Shown: positions 42,418-54,867 of the stretch, piece by piece
Position numbering within the stretch: the stretch's first letter is position 1
How the letters are laid out: every line of letters starts with the position of its first letter
Assembly (NCBI GenBank): GCA_028023455.1
Contig: JAQFVV010000351.1
Location: forward strand, 246,001-310,000
DNA length: 64,000 nt
DNA from: Epiperipatus broadwayi
Lineage: Eukaryota > Onychophora > Udeonychophora > Euonychophora > Peripatidae
Direction of reading: 5' to 3'
Made by a program: the position numbers and the translations under genes
The notes under the pieces: generated by a model
Database searches by the model: none
What the model was told of the DNA's origin: nothing
The model's input: the letters and a program-made list of their open reading frames with translations, nothing else

Positions 42418-43455
42418 ATGAATGTTTGTGTAAATGATAAATATTTTTCCCAATACATATATACAATTATGACAGACAAAAATAAAGCATGGCCCTTATT
42501 CCCAGGAGGCTGTAAAGTCACCAACCAAGGCAGCGGTTGGTGGCAGAAGGCAGAGGGTGCTAAGAATCCCCTGATTGTGGACCCAGGCTGCCATTTGATG
42601 ACGACTTTTTATTTAGGTACTTACAACTGCAGATCACTTTCAAGTGAAGGAAGATTGCAAGAATTAGAAGAAGAACTGTCTTATATTAAATGGGACATTA
42701 TTGGACTTTGTGAAGTTAGAAGAAAAGGTGAAGAAACAATTGATTTAAAAAGTGGACATATACTCTATTATAAAGGCACACATATTGGAAATACAAGTGG
42801 AGTAGGATTCATTATAAATAAAAAGTGGAAGAACAATATTGTGGAGATTGTTGGTGTATCGGACAGAGTGGCAAGATTAGTTATACAACTTAATAGCAGA
42901 TACCAAATGCAGATAATTCAGGTTTATGCCCCAACAAGTTCTCATAGTGATGAAGTAGTAGAAGATTTTTATATGGATGTACAAAAGGCTTTTGATCAGA
43001 GTAAACAACATTTTAAAATTGTTATGGGAGACTTTAATGCTAGAATTAGTAGACAAATGAAAGATGAAATTGCTGTAGGTAATTTTGGTTATGGTAATAG
43101 AAATTAGAGAGGACATAGACTTGTGGAGTTTGCAGAAAAAGAAAAACTTTATATTATGAATTCATTTTTTGAGAAAAATGTTAAAAGGAAATGGACATGG
43201 AAACATCCAAATGAAGGTACAGCAGAATTGGATTATATTTTGACTAACAGAAAATACATATTTCAAGATTGTAATGTTCTTAATAAATTTAACACAGGAA
43301 GTGATCATCGATTAGTAAGGTGTAAGTTACGTGTTAATGTAAAACTAGAGAGACAAAAATTATTAAGAAAAACAATATTTACAGTTGATATTCCTAATCT
43401 TCAGAAACATTCTAATGAATTTAAATTAGAACTTACAAATAGGTTTCAAGGTTAG
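42418..43455 (+). pseudogene. RTE LINE endonuclease domain (APE type), interrupted
   Basis: This part encodes the apurinic-type endonuclease that nicks target DNA to prime reverse transcription. Visible blocks are LGTYNCRSLSSEGRLQELEE (first catalytic Asn), IGLCEVRR (catalytic Glu), IQVYAPTSSHSDEV, VMGDFNARI (Asp/Asn pair) and TGSDHRLVRC (terminal SDH). All expected catalytic motifs are readable. A TAG at 43105-43107 interrupts the frame after NFGYGNRN; the same frame continues from there with RGHRLVEFAEKEKLYI to 43455, just beyond a frameshift near 43447. Residues before about 42610 (including the stretch around the first Met) are probably 5' UTR read-through, so the true start is uncertain. 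Confidence 0.85.
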
Positions 43456-44951
43456 GAGATTTTGAACATGATTCAGATTTGGATGAAGTTAATATGAAAA
43501 TAACTGATACACTTTTAAAAACTGCAACAAAGATAGCTGGTAGAAAAAAGCAGCAATTGACCAATAAAATTTCTACTTAGACTAGAGAATTTATGAAGAA
43601 AAGAAGGAATATGAAGATATACAAAAATGATGTATTAAAAAGAATTGAATATCTCGAATTTTGTAAAATGGTACGGAAAAGAGTTGAAAATGATATAAGA
43701 AAGTATAACTGTGAAATAGCAAGGAAAGCTGTAGAAGAAAATAAAAGACTCAAGAATGTTAAACAACATTTTGGTATTGGTAGGAAATTTATATCTGCAA
43801 TAAGAAAAACAGATGGAATTATTACTAAAAAGAGAGATGACATCATGAAATTGGTAGAAGATTTTTATCAAAAATTATATAGTAATAAAGAACAAGTACC
43901 TCCTGTATCTATTACATCTTCTGAATTGCCCAGAATTTTAAATAAAGAAGTGAGACATGCAATTAAATGTATGAAGAAAAGAAAGGCTCCGGGAAATGAT
44001 GGAATTATAATTGATATATTAAAAGAAGCAGGTGAAGAAATAAAAACAATTTTAGCACAGTTATATACCAAATGTCTAAATGATAGAGATGTACCAGAAG
44101 ATTGGAAGAATGCAGTAATAATATTAATATTTAAAAAAGGTGATAAAGAAGATATTAGAAATGACAGACCTATCAGCCTTTTATCAGTTTTATATAAAAT
44201 TTTTACCAAGATAATTACAACTCGTCTACAGAGAACTTTGGATTTCCACCAACCAAGAGAACAAGCTGGATTTAAAAGTGGTTTTAGTACAATAGATCAT
44301 ATCCAGGTATTGAGAGAAGTCATAGAGAGGACAAACGAATATGAGTTGTCATTATGTTTTGGATTTGTAGATTATGAAAAGGCATTCAATTCTATACACA
44401 TTTTTTCAGTGATTAAAGCATTGGATCATCAAGATATAGATCCAGGATATTGTCATATTTTAAAGAATATTTATAAAAATGCAACAGCAACAATTAGATT
44501 ACATAATGATACTGGAAAAATCAACATTGAGAAAGGTGTAAGACAAGGTGACTCCATATTTCCAAAATTTTTTACAGCAGTGCTGCAAGAAGTATTTTGT
44601 GGATTAAAATGGGAAACTAAAGGAGTGAAAGTAAATGGAGAGTATTTAAGTCATTTAGATTTTGCAGATGATGTAGTTGTTTTTGCAAATAATGCTTCAG
44701 AGCTGCAGGAAATGTTACAGGAGTTAGCAGATGAAAGTAGAAAAGTAGGACTAAAGATAAATGTTAGAAAGACTAAAGTAATGTTTAATCGATTTGCTCA
44801 AAATATGAAAATAAAGATTGATTATGAAGAATTAAAAGAAGTTAACAGTTACAAATACCTTGGTCAGATTATTAATACAGATGGAAACATAATGGAGGAA
44901 ATTAATCATAGAATTAAACTTGTTTGGATGCTTTTGGTAGAAATAACTTGA
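43444..44951 (+). pseudogene. RTE LINE reverse transcriptase domain
   Basis: Continues the endonuclease in a shifted frame: GDFEHDSDLDEVNMKITDTL, a TAG at 43578-43580, then 452 open codons from 43593. RT blocks in order (residues from the Met at 43593): KKRKAPGNDGI (about 130), NDRPISLLSVLYKIF, EQAGFKSGFSTIDHIQVLRE, FVDYEKAFNSI (motif A; the usual second Asp is Asn), GVRQGDSIFPKFF (motif B; usual ISP is IFP) and LDFADDVVVF (FADD at residues 357-360, 44661-44672). The GFSTIDHIQ and VDYEKAF signatures are typical of RTE. A frameshift near 44925 separates it from the C-terminal part. The catalytic core is intact, so decay is recent. Confidence 0.88.
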
Positions 44952-45424
44952 TACTAAAAGGAAATATGCCTATGTGTTTGAAAAGGATGGTTTTTAACAA
45001 ATGTGTTTTGCCAGTTCTTACTTATGGATCTGAGACTTGGACACTTAATAGAAGAGCAATACAGAGACTTCAGACCACTCAAAGGAGTATGGAGAGATGT
45101 ATGTTGGGAGTAACAAGAAGAGATCGAAAATGCAATGTATGAGTCAGACAACAAACAGGTGTTACTGACCTTATTGAAAAAATTAAAAGATTGAAATGGA
45201 GTTGGGCTGGACATATTGCTAGAACAGATGATAATAGATGGACAATTGAAATTTTAAACTGGATTCCAAGAGATTGTAAAAGACCCAGAAAGAGACCACA
45301 TGTGAGATGGATGGATGAAATAAGAAAATGTGCAGGGGTGTTGTGGAGAAGAGAAGCTAAAGATCGGAGAAGATGGATTAAACTTGGAGAGACCTTCATC
45401 CTGCAGTGGATTGATAATGGATGA
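44924..45424 (+). pseudogene. RTE LINE C-terminal region
   Basis: After the frameshift, frame 2 reads CLKRMVFNKCVLPVLTYGSE, TWTLNRRAIQRLQTTQRSME and RRDRKCNV, then a TGA at 45140-45142, then VRQQTGVTDLIEKIKRLKW, SWAGHIARTDDNRWTIEILN, RGRKRP-like RPRKRPHVRWMDEI and a stop at 45424. The LTYGSETWTL and WAGHIAR blocks are the conserved post-RT region of RTE and related LINEs. The ORF ends about 22 bp before the trinucleotide tail. In total the copy has three in-frame stops and two frameshifts. Confidence 0.85.
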
Positions 45425-45446
45425 TGATGATGATGATGATGATGAT
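45417..45446 (+). repeat. (ATG)n 3' tail of the RTE LINE
   Basis: About nine GAT/ATG units end the element, as is usual for RTE. The poly-Asp ORF crossing it is an artefact. Confidence 0.9.
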
Positions 45447-45449
45447 AGT

Positions 45450-46786
45450 ACACTCTTTGGCCATTTAAAAATTTCTGCCTTTATCTTCTCCATGAAAATT
45501 AGTAAATTGAGGAAAAAATAAAAAAATTAAATGAATCTATTCATAAAAATATTCATTAAAAATCCAATGTTTTTCAGATTTTAATGTAATGGACATCATT
45601 AGAAACAAAATTGAAAAATGCAATGAATGCTGGAATTTTTGTTGACATCATGTTTGTAGTTTTCACATAATTTAAAAAAAAACACAAAATGTTAATGAAG
45701 AGCCAGCGCAGCACTACATTACCACTTAAATGCTCAAAACATTAAAAAAGGATCTCCTTCCCCTATCAAAATGATGTTCAAGCTTGCTATAAGCACAATT
45801 TATTGTAATTAAATAAAATTGATTTTTAAATGAACTTTATTTTAGAGATTTTAAGTAGTTAAATTCTTGTGTACATAAAAACAGATATATAATCATTAAA
45901 TGGTACAAAGTTTATATCTATACTAGAGATAATCTCAAAATTAATAAATGAGTAATGATAATTGTTGAAATATTTATCTGCATTGGTTTATGGCAATGTA
46001 GAGGACGGAGTAACTCTGACACTTCAAAATGTAACAAGTTACTATTGATACATATTCAACAAATGATAATTGTTTATGTAAGACATTCTGACTATGACCT
46101 AGTGATGAGTTATGATTCAGCATAAAATGCAACTTGGATGACATTTGTTTATTTATGTGTTCAAGGAAATGTCATGTCTAAATAAAGATAATAAATAAAC
46201 TTGATATTCATAGATATCTGTATACTTTCTCATTTTTATTAGGCCCTGTTTTTTCATGTAGTTTTTTTTCTTAACCATGTGTCAAAATATTTTCATGTTT
46301 TATTTAGAAGTTTTTTAATTTTAAAAAATAAGGAACTAAAAAAATTAAAGATATTTTATATTTATTAAGAAAAATATTATTGAAACACATCAAATTATAT
46401 TTGAAATAAAAATAATAAACTTTAAATATAAATAAAAAATAATCTTTTATTTTGACAATACATAAATTAAAAAAAATTCTACTGCTTCTTTCAATGAGTA
46501 ATTGAAAACAAAAAAGCTAATTTTAATTTTTGATTATACCTCAAAATTGTTTACTTAAATACAGATTCATGGCTGCTAAAATAAAATGTTAAGTAACATA
46601 ACATTAGAGAAAATTTTAAAAAATACAAAGTAGTCCATTTCAGAACCATTTTATAAAAACAAATACAAGCAGTGGCATTCTGGTTCAGAGCCAAATTAAT
46701 CTTGGAAAAGATTAAATAGGAAATATAAATTGGAATAGTACTCTTTTAATATTTATATCTCTATTATATAGCATTTATATATACAA
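45450..46786. other. AT-rich non-coding DNA
   Basis: No gene or repeat recognised. Confidence 0.45.
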
Positions 46787-47243
46787 AGCTTGTATGGAGA
46801 TATTGGTAAAGCTCCATCTAGTGATCATTAAATGCAAGCTATAAGCAAGTTAACAAAATTTATAACTTGTTTTGTTTATCATAAATGTACAATTGAAGGT
46901 TTTTGCAATGATATATATATTGCAGAGGCTTTTACTATATGGTGAAACTGAACTATTTCCAGACCCATATAGCTGTCTAGTTTGTTTAATTGGATTTGAA
47001 GATATTTACGTATCTGAAAAATTCATGCTTGCAAGCTGATAGAAACTTTTTCCATAAATGCTGAGTTTTAGAGTCAGTGTTTAGATCTAGTTTCTAGTCC
47101 CTATCCTTCACTGATGATAGACAATTAGCTTGAAATCAGCTGATCTGAAGGTGGAGACAATGAAAGAGATATTGAATTTTGTCTCTCTCAGCATTTATGT
47201 ATACAAAGCTTGTACGAAGATATTGGTAAAGCTCCATCTAGTG

Positions 47244-47245
<2 letters not shown>
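46787..47245. repeat. PLE-end-like repeat with flanking direct repeats
   Basis: A 43-bp unit with GGTAAAGCTCCATCTAGTGA occurs at 46787-46829 and again at 47203-47245 in the same orientation. Between them, 47070-47150 matches the loop and right arm of the palindrome at 33.4-33.7 kb (TTTAGATCTAGTTTCT; GAAATCAGCTGATCTGAA). It holds CTGATGA (47111-47117) and GAAATC (47132-47137). Direct terminal repeats around a ribozyme-like block recall the pseudo-LTR arrangement of PLEs. No coding sequence. Confidence 0.6.
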
Positions 47246-47276
<31 letters not shown>

Positions 47277-47278
<2 letters not shown>

Positions 47279-47384
47279 GCTACATAGCTATTATACTTTT
47301 ATTACACTGAAACTTCTGGAAATAATATAATAAATTCATCATTTATCCATGAGAATATTAGAAGTAGTACATTGTAACAAGAAA
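47277..47384 (+). repeat. PLE-3-type 3' tail
   Basis: TAGCTATTATACTTTTATTACACTGAAACTTCTGGAAATAAT (47287 onward, quoted in part) matches the 3' tails at 53331-53375 and 59550-59600: TAGCTATTATATTTTTATTA followed by GGAAGCT-CTGGAA. It is joined on the left to a TA tract and on the right to repeat copy C. Confidence 0.6.
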
Positions 47385-47963
47385 GATGGGATGATAGGTT
47401 ATGGAAAAATAAGTGATCCTGGGATGATAGCAAAATCATCATCAGATCCCAGTTCAAAATATACATATAAAACTTACAAAGAATAATATTAAAGGTTTTA
47501 TCACCAAAAAATAAGTAATGAGATAATATAAGAGCACAAGCCAGATAGAAATCAGTTAGCTAACTCCTTAGAGCAACTACAAGTATAATTATAAATTCAC
47601 CAACAATCAACCAGCATTATCAATACAAAAGTAAAAATCAATATAAGTAATACTCAAAAGAAATTATTTACCATCATGAATGATTCATCAATCAAACTAT
47701 AACAACAGTCCATCTTGTGACAGGATTTGAACAATGCAAAATATAAATCAACAGTCAATCCAGTGACTGAACTGGAAATGGGATTTCTGTAGACCAGACT
47801 AACTACTGAGCCTTTGCCAGCTTGGGAAATTTATTTAAATATAATTTGGATACACAAACTAACTGCTCATCCATAAGAATACATAAGAATCAAAAACAAT
47901 AATATTGGGATTTTAATACATGCTGATCATCATCAATTCTCTTGCCATTTAAAACCATTAATG

Positions 47964-48333
47964 CAGGGGTCCCCAACCTTTTTGGACTTAAGAGCACATT
48001 CTATAATACTGGCCATGTGATGGGCACAATTTATTTTTTCAATGTAAATTTATAGTTGGATATTGTTAATAATACACGTAATGTACAAAAAAAATATTTA
48101 TTTCAAAAATAAAATTTTAACATATAATTAACGTTTATATTTTTACACTGTAAAAGTATAGTATGCCCTACAATTTGATTATAATATAATACAATAATTT
48201 ATAAAAAAAAATTAAAAATTAGATTTATTTGTACCAGATAAATAATTTTTTATCATGTCCAGATAGCGGCGGGCACACATAAAATGATCTGTGGGCACCA
48301 TGGTGCCCACGGGCATAGGGTTGGGGACCCCTG
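47964..48333. mobile_element. hAT-type MITE with 8-bp target-site duplication
   Basis: Terminal inverted repeats CAGGGGTCCCCAACC (47964-47978) and GGTTGGGGACCCCTG (48319-48333) are perfect over 15 bp. They are flanked by the 8-bp duplication CATTAATG (47956-47963 and 48334-48341). CAGGG...CCCTG ends with 8-bp duplications are typical of hAT elements. The 370-bp interior is non-coding, so it depends on a transposase elsewhere. A perfect 20-bp palindrome with GGGCACCATGGTGCCC at 48291-48310 lies just inside the right end. Inserted in repeat copy C and absent from A and B. Confidence 0.95.
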
Positions 48334-49719
48334 CATTAATGTACTTGCCATAATAAACTTAATTCTAATAGACTAAACTAAACAAAATGCAGTGCATAGA
48401 TTTTGAAGAATATCCTCTTTGCATCAACCCAGGAATCATAGTCATCATCTGGATGCCCATACACTAAGTATAACATCTCCATTCATATATTCAGCCATTA
48501 TACTTGAATCTAGCACAAAGAACACAAGCTCAACTACTGTTATGGTGTTCAACAATTAAATACAAGTTTATTAACAATAAAAAATGATATTAAGTGCTTT
48601 AGAATATGCTCTACAATTTGAAGGCTTCTGATTTTGATTAACATACAATAAAAAATTATTACATTTGTGATTTACAAAATTATTAGACACAATTCAAATT
48701 ATTACATTATGATTTATATATATGTTCCATTAGGTTTATTTAAAACCAGACAGCACACAGACATGTGACTTAATATAAAATGAACATTTTTAAATTGACA
48801 TTTAATACTAAAAAATGATTAAAAAGTACATGTTTATTTGACACTCATTGATATATATATATACAGAGAGAGTACAGTACAATTTAGAAATGGGCATATT
48901 TGAATTGATATTTAATAATATCAAAAAATAATTACATTTTAAATATATGTCCTAATGGGTTTACCCAAAACACATATATATATAATTTGCATACATATGT
49001 GCAGTACAATAATTGGTTAATTATATAAATGAATTTCATTTTCTATCATGTTTGATAATAGCAAAAACTCATTTTCTTTTTATAGGACAATATTTAATAT
49101 ACTTATGTGTGTTTAGCCATTTATGTATACACTGACTTTTACATATTTTAGTTTGACACAATAATAAAATTTATCAAAATTTGTTTTTCATATAAATGCA
49201 CACACATGTAACATGTATAAATAAAACTATAGATGATATAAATTAATTATAAACAGTCATTTTTTTTCAGGTAATTGTTTTGATTGATTAATTATCAATG
49301 GGATTTTAAATTTAAAATGTTTTATTTTATTTTTTTTTAGACTAAATTTTTTTTTAAATCTTTTTTGTTTTTAATAACCAATTCATTATCATGAGCACTT
49401 AATGTGCAAAAGAAATTTCGAATTATAAACATCTGGGTTGAAGTTAAGATTAATGGAAATCTACACAGGCTGCACATACACTTTTCACACCTTCATTTTT
49501 CTAGTAATACAAATTTTATTATTCTATGATAAAAAATAAAAATTTTATGATAATTTTAATTATCAAGTAGGTTGAATTTTTTTGACTTTCTCTTATTTTT
49601 TTGATAGTTACTGGAGAACATTTCAACTTGAAAAATATATTGGTAAAAAGTTTTGTTTTTTCCATTGTATTTTGAAGAAATCATTATGGGAGCCCAATGG
49701 TAAGTATTTTTATTTTCTA

Positions 49720-50375
49720 TATTTTTTTTAATTATTATTTTATTATATGTTTTTTAATTATTATTTTTTATATATATGATAAAAATATATGAAAACATTA
49801 TTAGTGAAACTATCATAAAAAAAATTGATTGTGATTATTTGAATTTTTTTTTATGATATGAGCTTGGGTCGATTAATTTGAATTAATTAATATGAGACAA
49901 AAATAAATGTATTTTGGATATATAATGACCTGATGTAGATTTTTCTATATTTTTTTTTCTGCATTTTAATAATAGTAAAAATAAGCAAATGCTAAAAGTA
50001 TCGATTTTGACAGTACATAAACTTAGGCCAATTATTGACTATTGCAATATAGATTTCAAAGCTGCATATTTTTTAATTATTATTTTATTCATATATATAT
50101 TTGATAAAAATATATGGAAAAATTACTATCAAAACTAACATAAAAAAACAGCTTGTGATTGTGTACATTTATATCATGAATTACCTGCATTTTTTGATAT
50201 GATGTGAATTTGGGTCAGTATTTCAATTAATTGCTATGAGACAAAGATGAACATATTTTGGAAATATAATGATCTGATTTAGATTTTTCTATAATTTCTT
50301 GTCTGCATTTGAATAATAGTAAAAAATACACAAACACTAAAAGTAACTATTTTGACAGTGTATATATAAACTACA
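49720..50375. repeat. Tandem duplication of about 345 bp
   Basis: About 49725-50030 and 50070-50375 share, in order, TTTTTTAATTATTATTTTAT, GATAAAAATATATG, ATGAGACAAA, TATAATGA(C/T)CTGAT, TAGATTTTTCTATA, GAATAATAGTAAAAA-like and TTTTGACAGT blocks. Diverged, so not recent. A smaller tandem pair with TATATATAAACTACAAACTT follows at 50361-50443. Confidence 0.7.
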
Positions 50376-52042
50376 AACTTACATATATATATCTAGTTTA
50401 GTAACTATTTATACAGTATATATATAAACTACAAACTTACATAACTCAAGCTTAAATCTATAATGAATTTTAGTATTTCATTCATTTTTTGTTCATTTTA
50501 TTATTTTATTTTGTATAATGACTATTTTAGTAGTAATTTTTAATAAATTACAAACTGTATTAAAGTTATTTATTATAATATTCAAATTATATTAATTTTA
50601 GATCAATATTAACTACTTGTTATAAGGGATGTTATTAGGGATGTTTTATACATTACAAATCCCTGTATGGAAATGCATTTTGAAGGACTACTGAGAAAAA
50701 TGAAAGGTAGTAATGTGTTTATTCTATGAAGTTTTCAAGTGATGGATCATCTTAGGTAAGTGTTATTATATACCAAATTTTTAAAAATTTTATGATTAAT
50801 CTAACTAATCTACTAACAAAATAATAGTTTTAAGTAGTGTGCATGATAATTTTGAATTTATAAAATAATATGAAAATAATTATTAGAAATATTAACTTTT
50901 ATTCTATTTTTTATTACGTTAAATATCAATAATTATATTTTTTTCAACATAATTACATTCTTTGGTGTTTTATGTTTCAAAAAATATATAGTATATCATT
51001 TTTGAGTAATATAAATTTAATTCATGATAAAATTTGTGGCTTAACATAATTTTTTAAATATTCAATATGGCCACTTCAGCAGTGAAAAAGTTAAAACATA
51101 AATTTTAAAATAATATTGTTCCATATATGTCACACAATCACAGGTTTACTTTTAATTATAAGGTTTTTTTAATTTAAAAATATAGGTTTAAAAAAAGGAA
51201 TATTAAAATAACTTCTTTACAATATATATATAATCATCTTCGTTCCTTCTTTTAGACATTAACTCAAACAAATTATTCATTTTCTTTACTTTAAGTTATT
51301 AAGTTATAACTTTAGAAATCATTTTAAGGACTTTAAATGAACTCACCAGCTATATACATGTTTATATGTGCTTCTGTGCATATAGATACATCAGCATCCA
51401 TATATCAATTTTTCAATTTTCTCTTGGTTAGCTTGGTTTTGGTGATTGTCATCAAAATAGGTATAATTCAGGTAATTTGTTGGTATGCCATGAGCTTTAT
51501 TCTGTCTAGGCCTTTATGAGCTTCAGGTCAGAAAACTGTCTTGTCATTTAAGGCTAATGATTGATTTGAAGTGATCATGGCTGCAGGTGAATCAAAACTC
51601 CTCCATAGAACTAATAGACTGCTGCTGGATCTCCTGCCTTGACTTCAGCTATATTTCATGGAATCTCTCTATAAATCTGCCAGCCATCTCTCTGGCCAGC
51701 TAAAACCAACTCCTAAAAACTTCAACAAGCTGCAACAAAATATTATAACCAACTTTGCAGCTAGCCAATTTGGCCACTGCTTTTCAAAAAATATTAACCA
51801 GACTGAACTGATATTTTTATCAGCCCTTTTAGAGCATCTGAGGTGATAAAAACACCCTAGTTGAACACAGTATTTTTAATCACTCTAATCCCTTTTGAAA
51901 ACAAGTTTGAAATTTTTATCATAGTGTGATATACATGTTTTACTTAGATAGAGAAATTTACCAATCAATTAAAAGATTTCAAAAATCATATTAAAATTTT
52001 TTACAATTATCAGAAACATGCTTGTTTTTAAATTTCAAAATC

Positions 52043-52176
<134 letters not shown>

Positions 52177-52394
52177 TTATTTAGACCTTTTTAAATGTTT
52201 CAATTTATAATAAGCTTCTGTTTTAAATTCAAAGTTATTTACTCCTTTATTTATTATTTTTATTCTAGGAAATGCAGAAAAATATCTACAAAAATTTATG
52301 TCTGTGTTTATTTCTACTTTTCCTTTATATATATGTGTGCACACACACAACTATGTTGCTGTGTGCTATGTAGCCCAACTAGTTACAATATATA

Positions 52395-52983
52395 TATATA
52401 TAGCATTATTTCTAGGTACTTCCATGTAGTAAAAATATAATAGCTAAATAGCTGGTGTTTCTTCTCATTCTTAAATTCTATTGGTTGAGAAGTTTAAAAA
52501 ATATTTTAATCACCAATAGCTTTTTCCAAATAATGTTATTTTTTTTAATTCACACATTTTATTTATGCTCATAGGCTATTTAAAAATCTCTATAGTTTCT
52601 CTTGGCAGTCTCTGGTGATATTGTTTAATTTTTTCCAGAATAAGTATTTTACTAAAATTGATCTCATGGTTTGTTAGTTTAATCTGTAAATAAATGGCTT
52701 ATGAGTTAGATTTTTTCAACTGCAAAATGTTTTCTTCACTTCTTATGTTTATTCTATGATTGGTCTGACCAGTATATGAATGAAAACTAGCTCCATCTGG
52801 AGTTTCACATGCATCATGAAACTCCATAGGAATTTTATTTTTAGGGCATAGAATTTTCTTATTTTTTTTATGTAGAAAATGTTGGTATTATTTTTCTTTA
52901 AAACATACCAATTTTATCAGTTATTCTTTTTATATTGCAGAACAGTCTTAATTTTGAGATTAAAATCTTTTATCTTATTATAT
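52395..52983 (-). pseudogene. PLE-3-family 3' fragment, minus arm of a head-to-head dimer
   Basis: Complement of this segment follows PLE-3 from about 58960 to 59600: the ACTGTTCTGCAATATAAAAAG and ACTGATAAAATT blocks upstream of the nuclease (quoted in part), the VHEIPC-type lead-in, the TATACTGGTCAGACCAATCA stretch that encodes the YIGQTNH region, and the TAGCTATTATATTTTTACTA tail at the left end. Interrupted by stops. It is one half of an inverted pair with the next feature and meets it near 52983. Confidence 0.78.
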
Positions 52984-53405
52984 AAACATAAGAAAGGAAA
53001 CTTTTGGCAGGTAGAGAAAACTAATTTATCTGCCATTTATTCACACATTAAACAATATCTCAATATTTGAACCATTGACCGCTGCTAAAATAGGATGGAA
53101 TTTTTAAAAGACCTAAGAACATAAATAAAAAGTGTAAATTAAAGAAAATTAACAATATTTGGAAATAACTATTGGAGGATAAAAAAATGTTTTAAAACTT
53201 CTCAAGTAATAGATTTTAAGAATGAGAAAATAACAAACAAAATAATGATTTTAAACCACACACACATTTTATGATTTGAAAAGAAGACCTGAGGAGACTT
53301 GTTATTGTACTGAAACACACTTATTTAGCTATTATATTTTTATTACATGGAAGCTCCTGGAAATAAAACTATGAATCCATTTGCAATAAGATATTGGAAT
53401 TAACA
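52984..53405 (+). pseudogene. PLE-3-family 3' fragment, plus arm of a head-to-head dimer
   Basis: Starts at ACATAAGAAAGGAAA, matching PLE-3 directly after its YIGQTNHRV codons (59190). It continues with the CCATTTATTCACA block, the ATTAACAATATTTGGAAA block, a stop, the UTR and the tail GCTATTATATTTTTATTACA ending near 53405. It carries CTGAGGA (53289-53295) and GAAAC (53312-53316). Arms differ in sequence, so this dimer is older than the PLE-2 palindrome. Confidence 0.78.
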
Positions 53406-54867
53406 TATAATCTTTACAAGAAAAACTTGCTACGAATGGATGTATTTTGAAAGAAGGCCAAGAATCTGTTTATGATCTTCAATTTTTAATTAACTGTAAA
53501 AGAAGTTAACTATTTTTAGTACTGAATTAGTATGCACTCATGGCCATTTTGGTTTTTAAGAACTGCCTGAAACCCAAGCTGTCACATCCAAGTGATAAAT
53601 GACATCGATCAAACTACATGTGGTCATGACCTAACCATTAGTTACAAAATCACAATTTTCATCAATAATAAAAAAAAATGCAATTTTCATACATGACTAA
53701 AAAATGAAAATGCAAATTTTCCAATGATTAAAAAATTAAAATGCAAATTTGACAATTTTCAGTGATAATTCAAAATGCAATTTATCATAGTTATACTTTA
53801 ATCATGTGTCTAAAAACACAAAAAATCAAAATCCAATTTTCATAAATATTTTAAATTAACATACATTTTTTACTTTAATTATCATTTTACATTTACTTTA
53901 TCTTTAAGCATTACATCAATATTTTCAAAATTAAATGGCAATTTATATTTATCTTAAAAAAATTTCAATTTTCATAAATATTTTAGCATGAGGTCCAGAT
54001 GGGCTGTAGAAATCGATAATTTATTAAATCTAAAATTAAAGTGCAAAAGTCATATAACTATAAGTTTATTTGAATACCAATAAGTTAAGAGAAATAAAAA
54101 ACAAGTCAAAAGAAATTAATGATAGTAATAATTAATTAACATTATGGACTCTTCAGACACAATTTTTGTAATTATAGTTGATTTGAGATTTTCGCAAGTA
54201 CATATCAATAATTCAAAAATAAAAATGCAATTTTAATATAATCCACAGATAATGTAATAAATACAGACTTTAACCATAATAAATGTATAAAAATCCTAGA
54301 AGTAAAGCAAGCCCTGAATCATATGGGACTATTCTTGATCAGAGATTCCAAAGGGCCTAATCAAGATATACTAACTTTGAAATCGATACAAACTATAGTT
54401 ATTACGCAAGACCACCACAACAAAGAACACAAACGAAAGAAAAATCGATTTTATTATTGCTAAATATATAGTACTTAAGTAGTTAATTACCAAGGGCAAA
54501 ATTCATGTCGAAATACATAGGCTGAAAATAAAAAGAATAGTAACGTAAATAAAAAATTGTTGATTATTTCAAATGTAAAAGTTATTGACTTTTAAATAAG
54601 ATAAACATTTAACCTTTTCATTATCAGAAGAGTACTTAGCATCTTTGAGAAATTTAAAGAAAACGCCATTTAAAGCTTTTCTCCACTGCCAACAAATTGA
54701 ATCCAAATAAGATTGTAGGACCGGAGCCTTTTCATTTTTTTCAATATTTTAACTTTGTCTTCAAGCCTGATCGTTCAATTGATTAGGTATGAGCACCTCC
54801 CCTGAATTATGTAGTTTTGTTGGGGTTGATAGTAATGTTGAAACCCCCTTCATGGGCTCAGATAGAA

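Larger units (their letters stand above)
42225..45446 (+). mobile_element. RTE-clade LINE, plus-strand near-full-length copy
   Basis: The left limit is where similarity to the minus-strand copy begins (near ACTCCATACGTTCTTG). The right limit is the (ATG/GAT)n tail at 45417-45446. RTE elements have a short 5' UTR, one endonuclease-RT ORF, a very short 3' UTR and a trinucleotide tail, as here. The inverted copy at 35.5-38.7 kb lies 3.6 kb away, so the pair forms a large interrupted inverted repeat. Confidence 0.88.
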
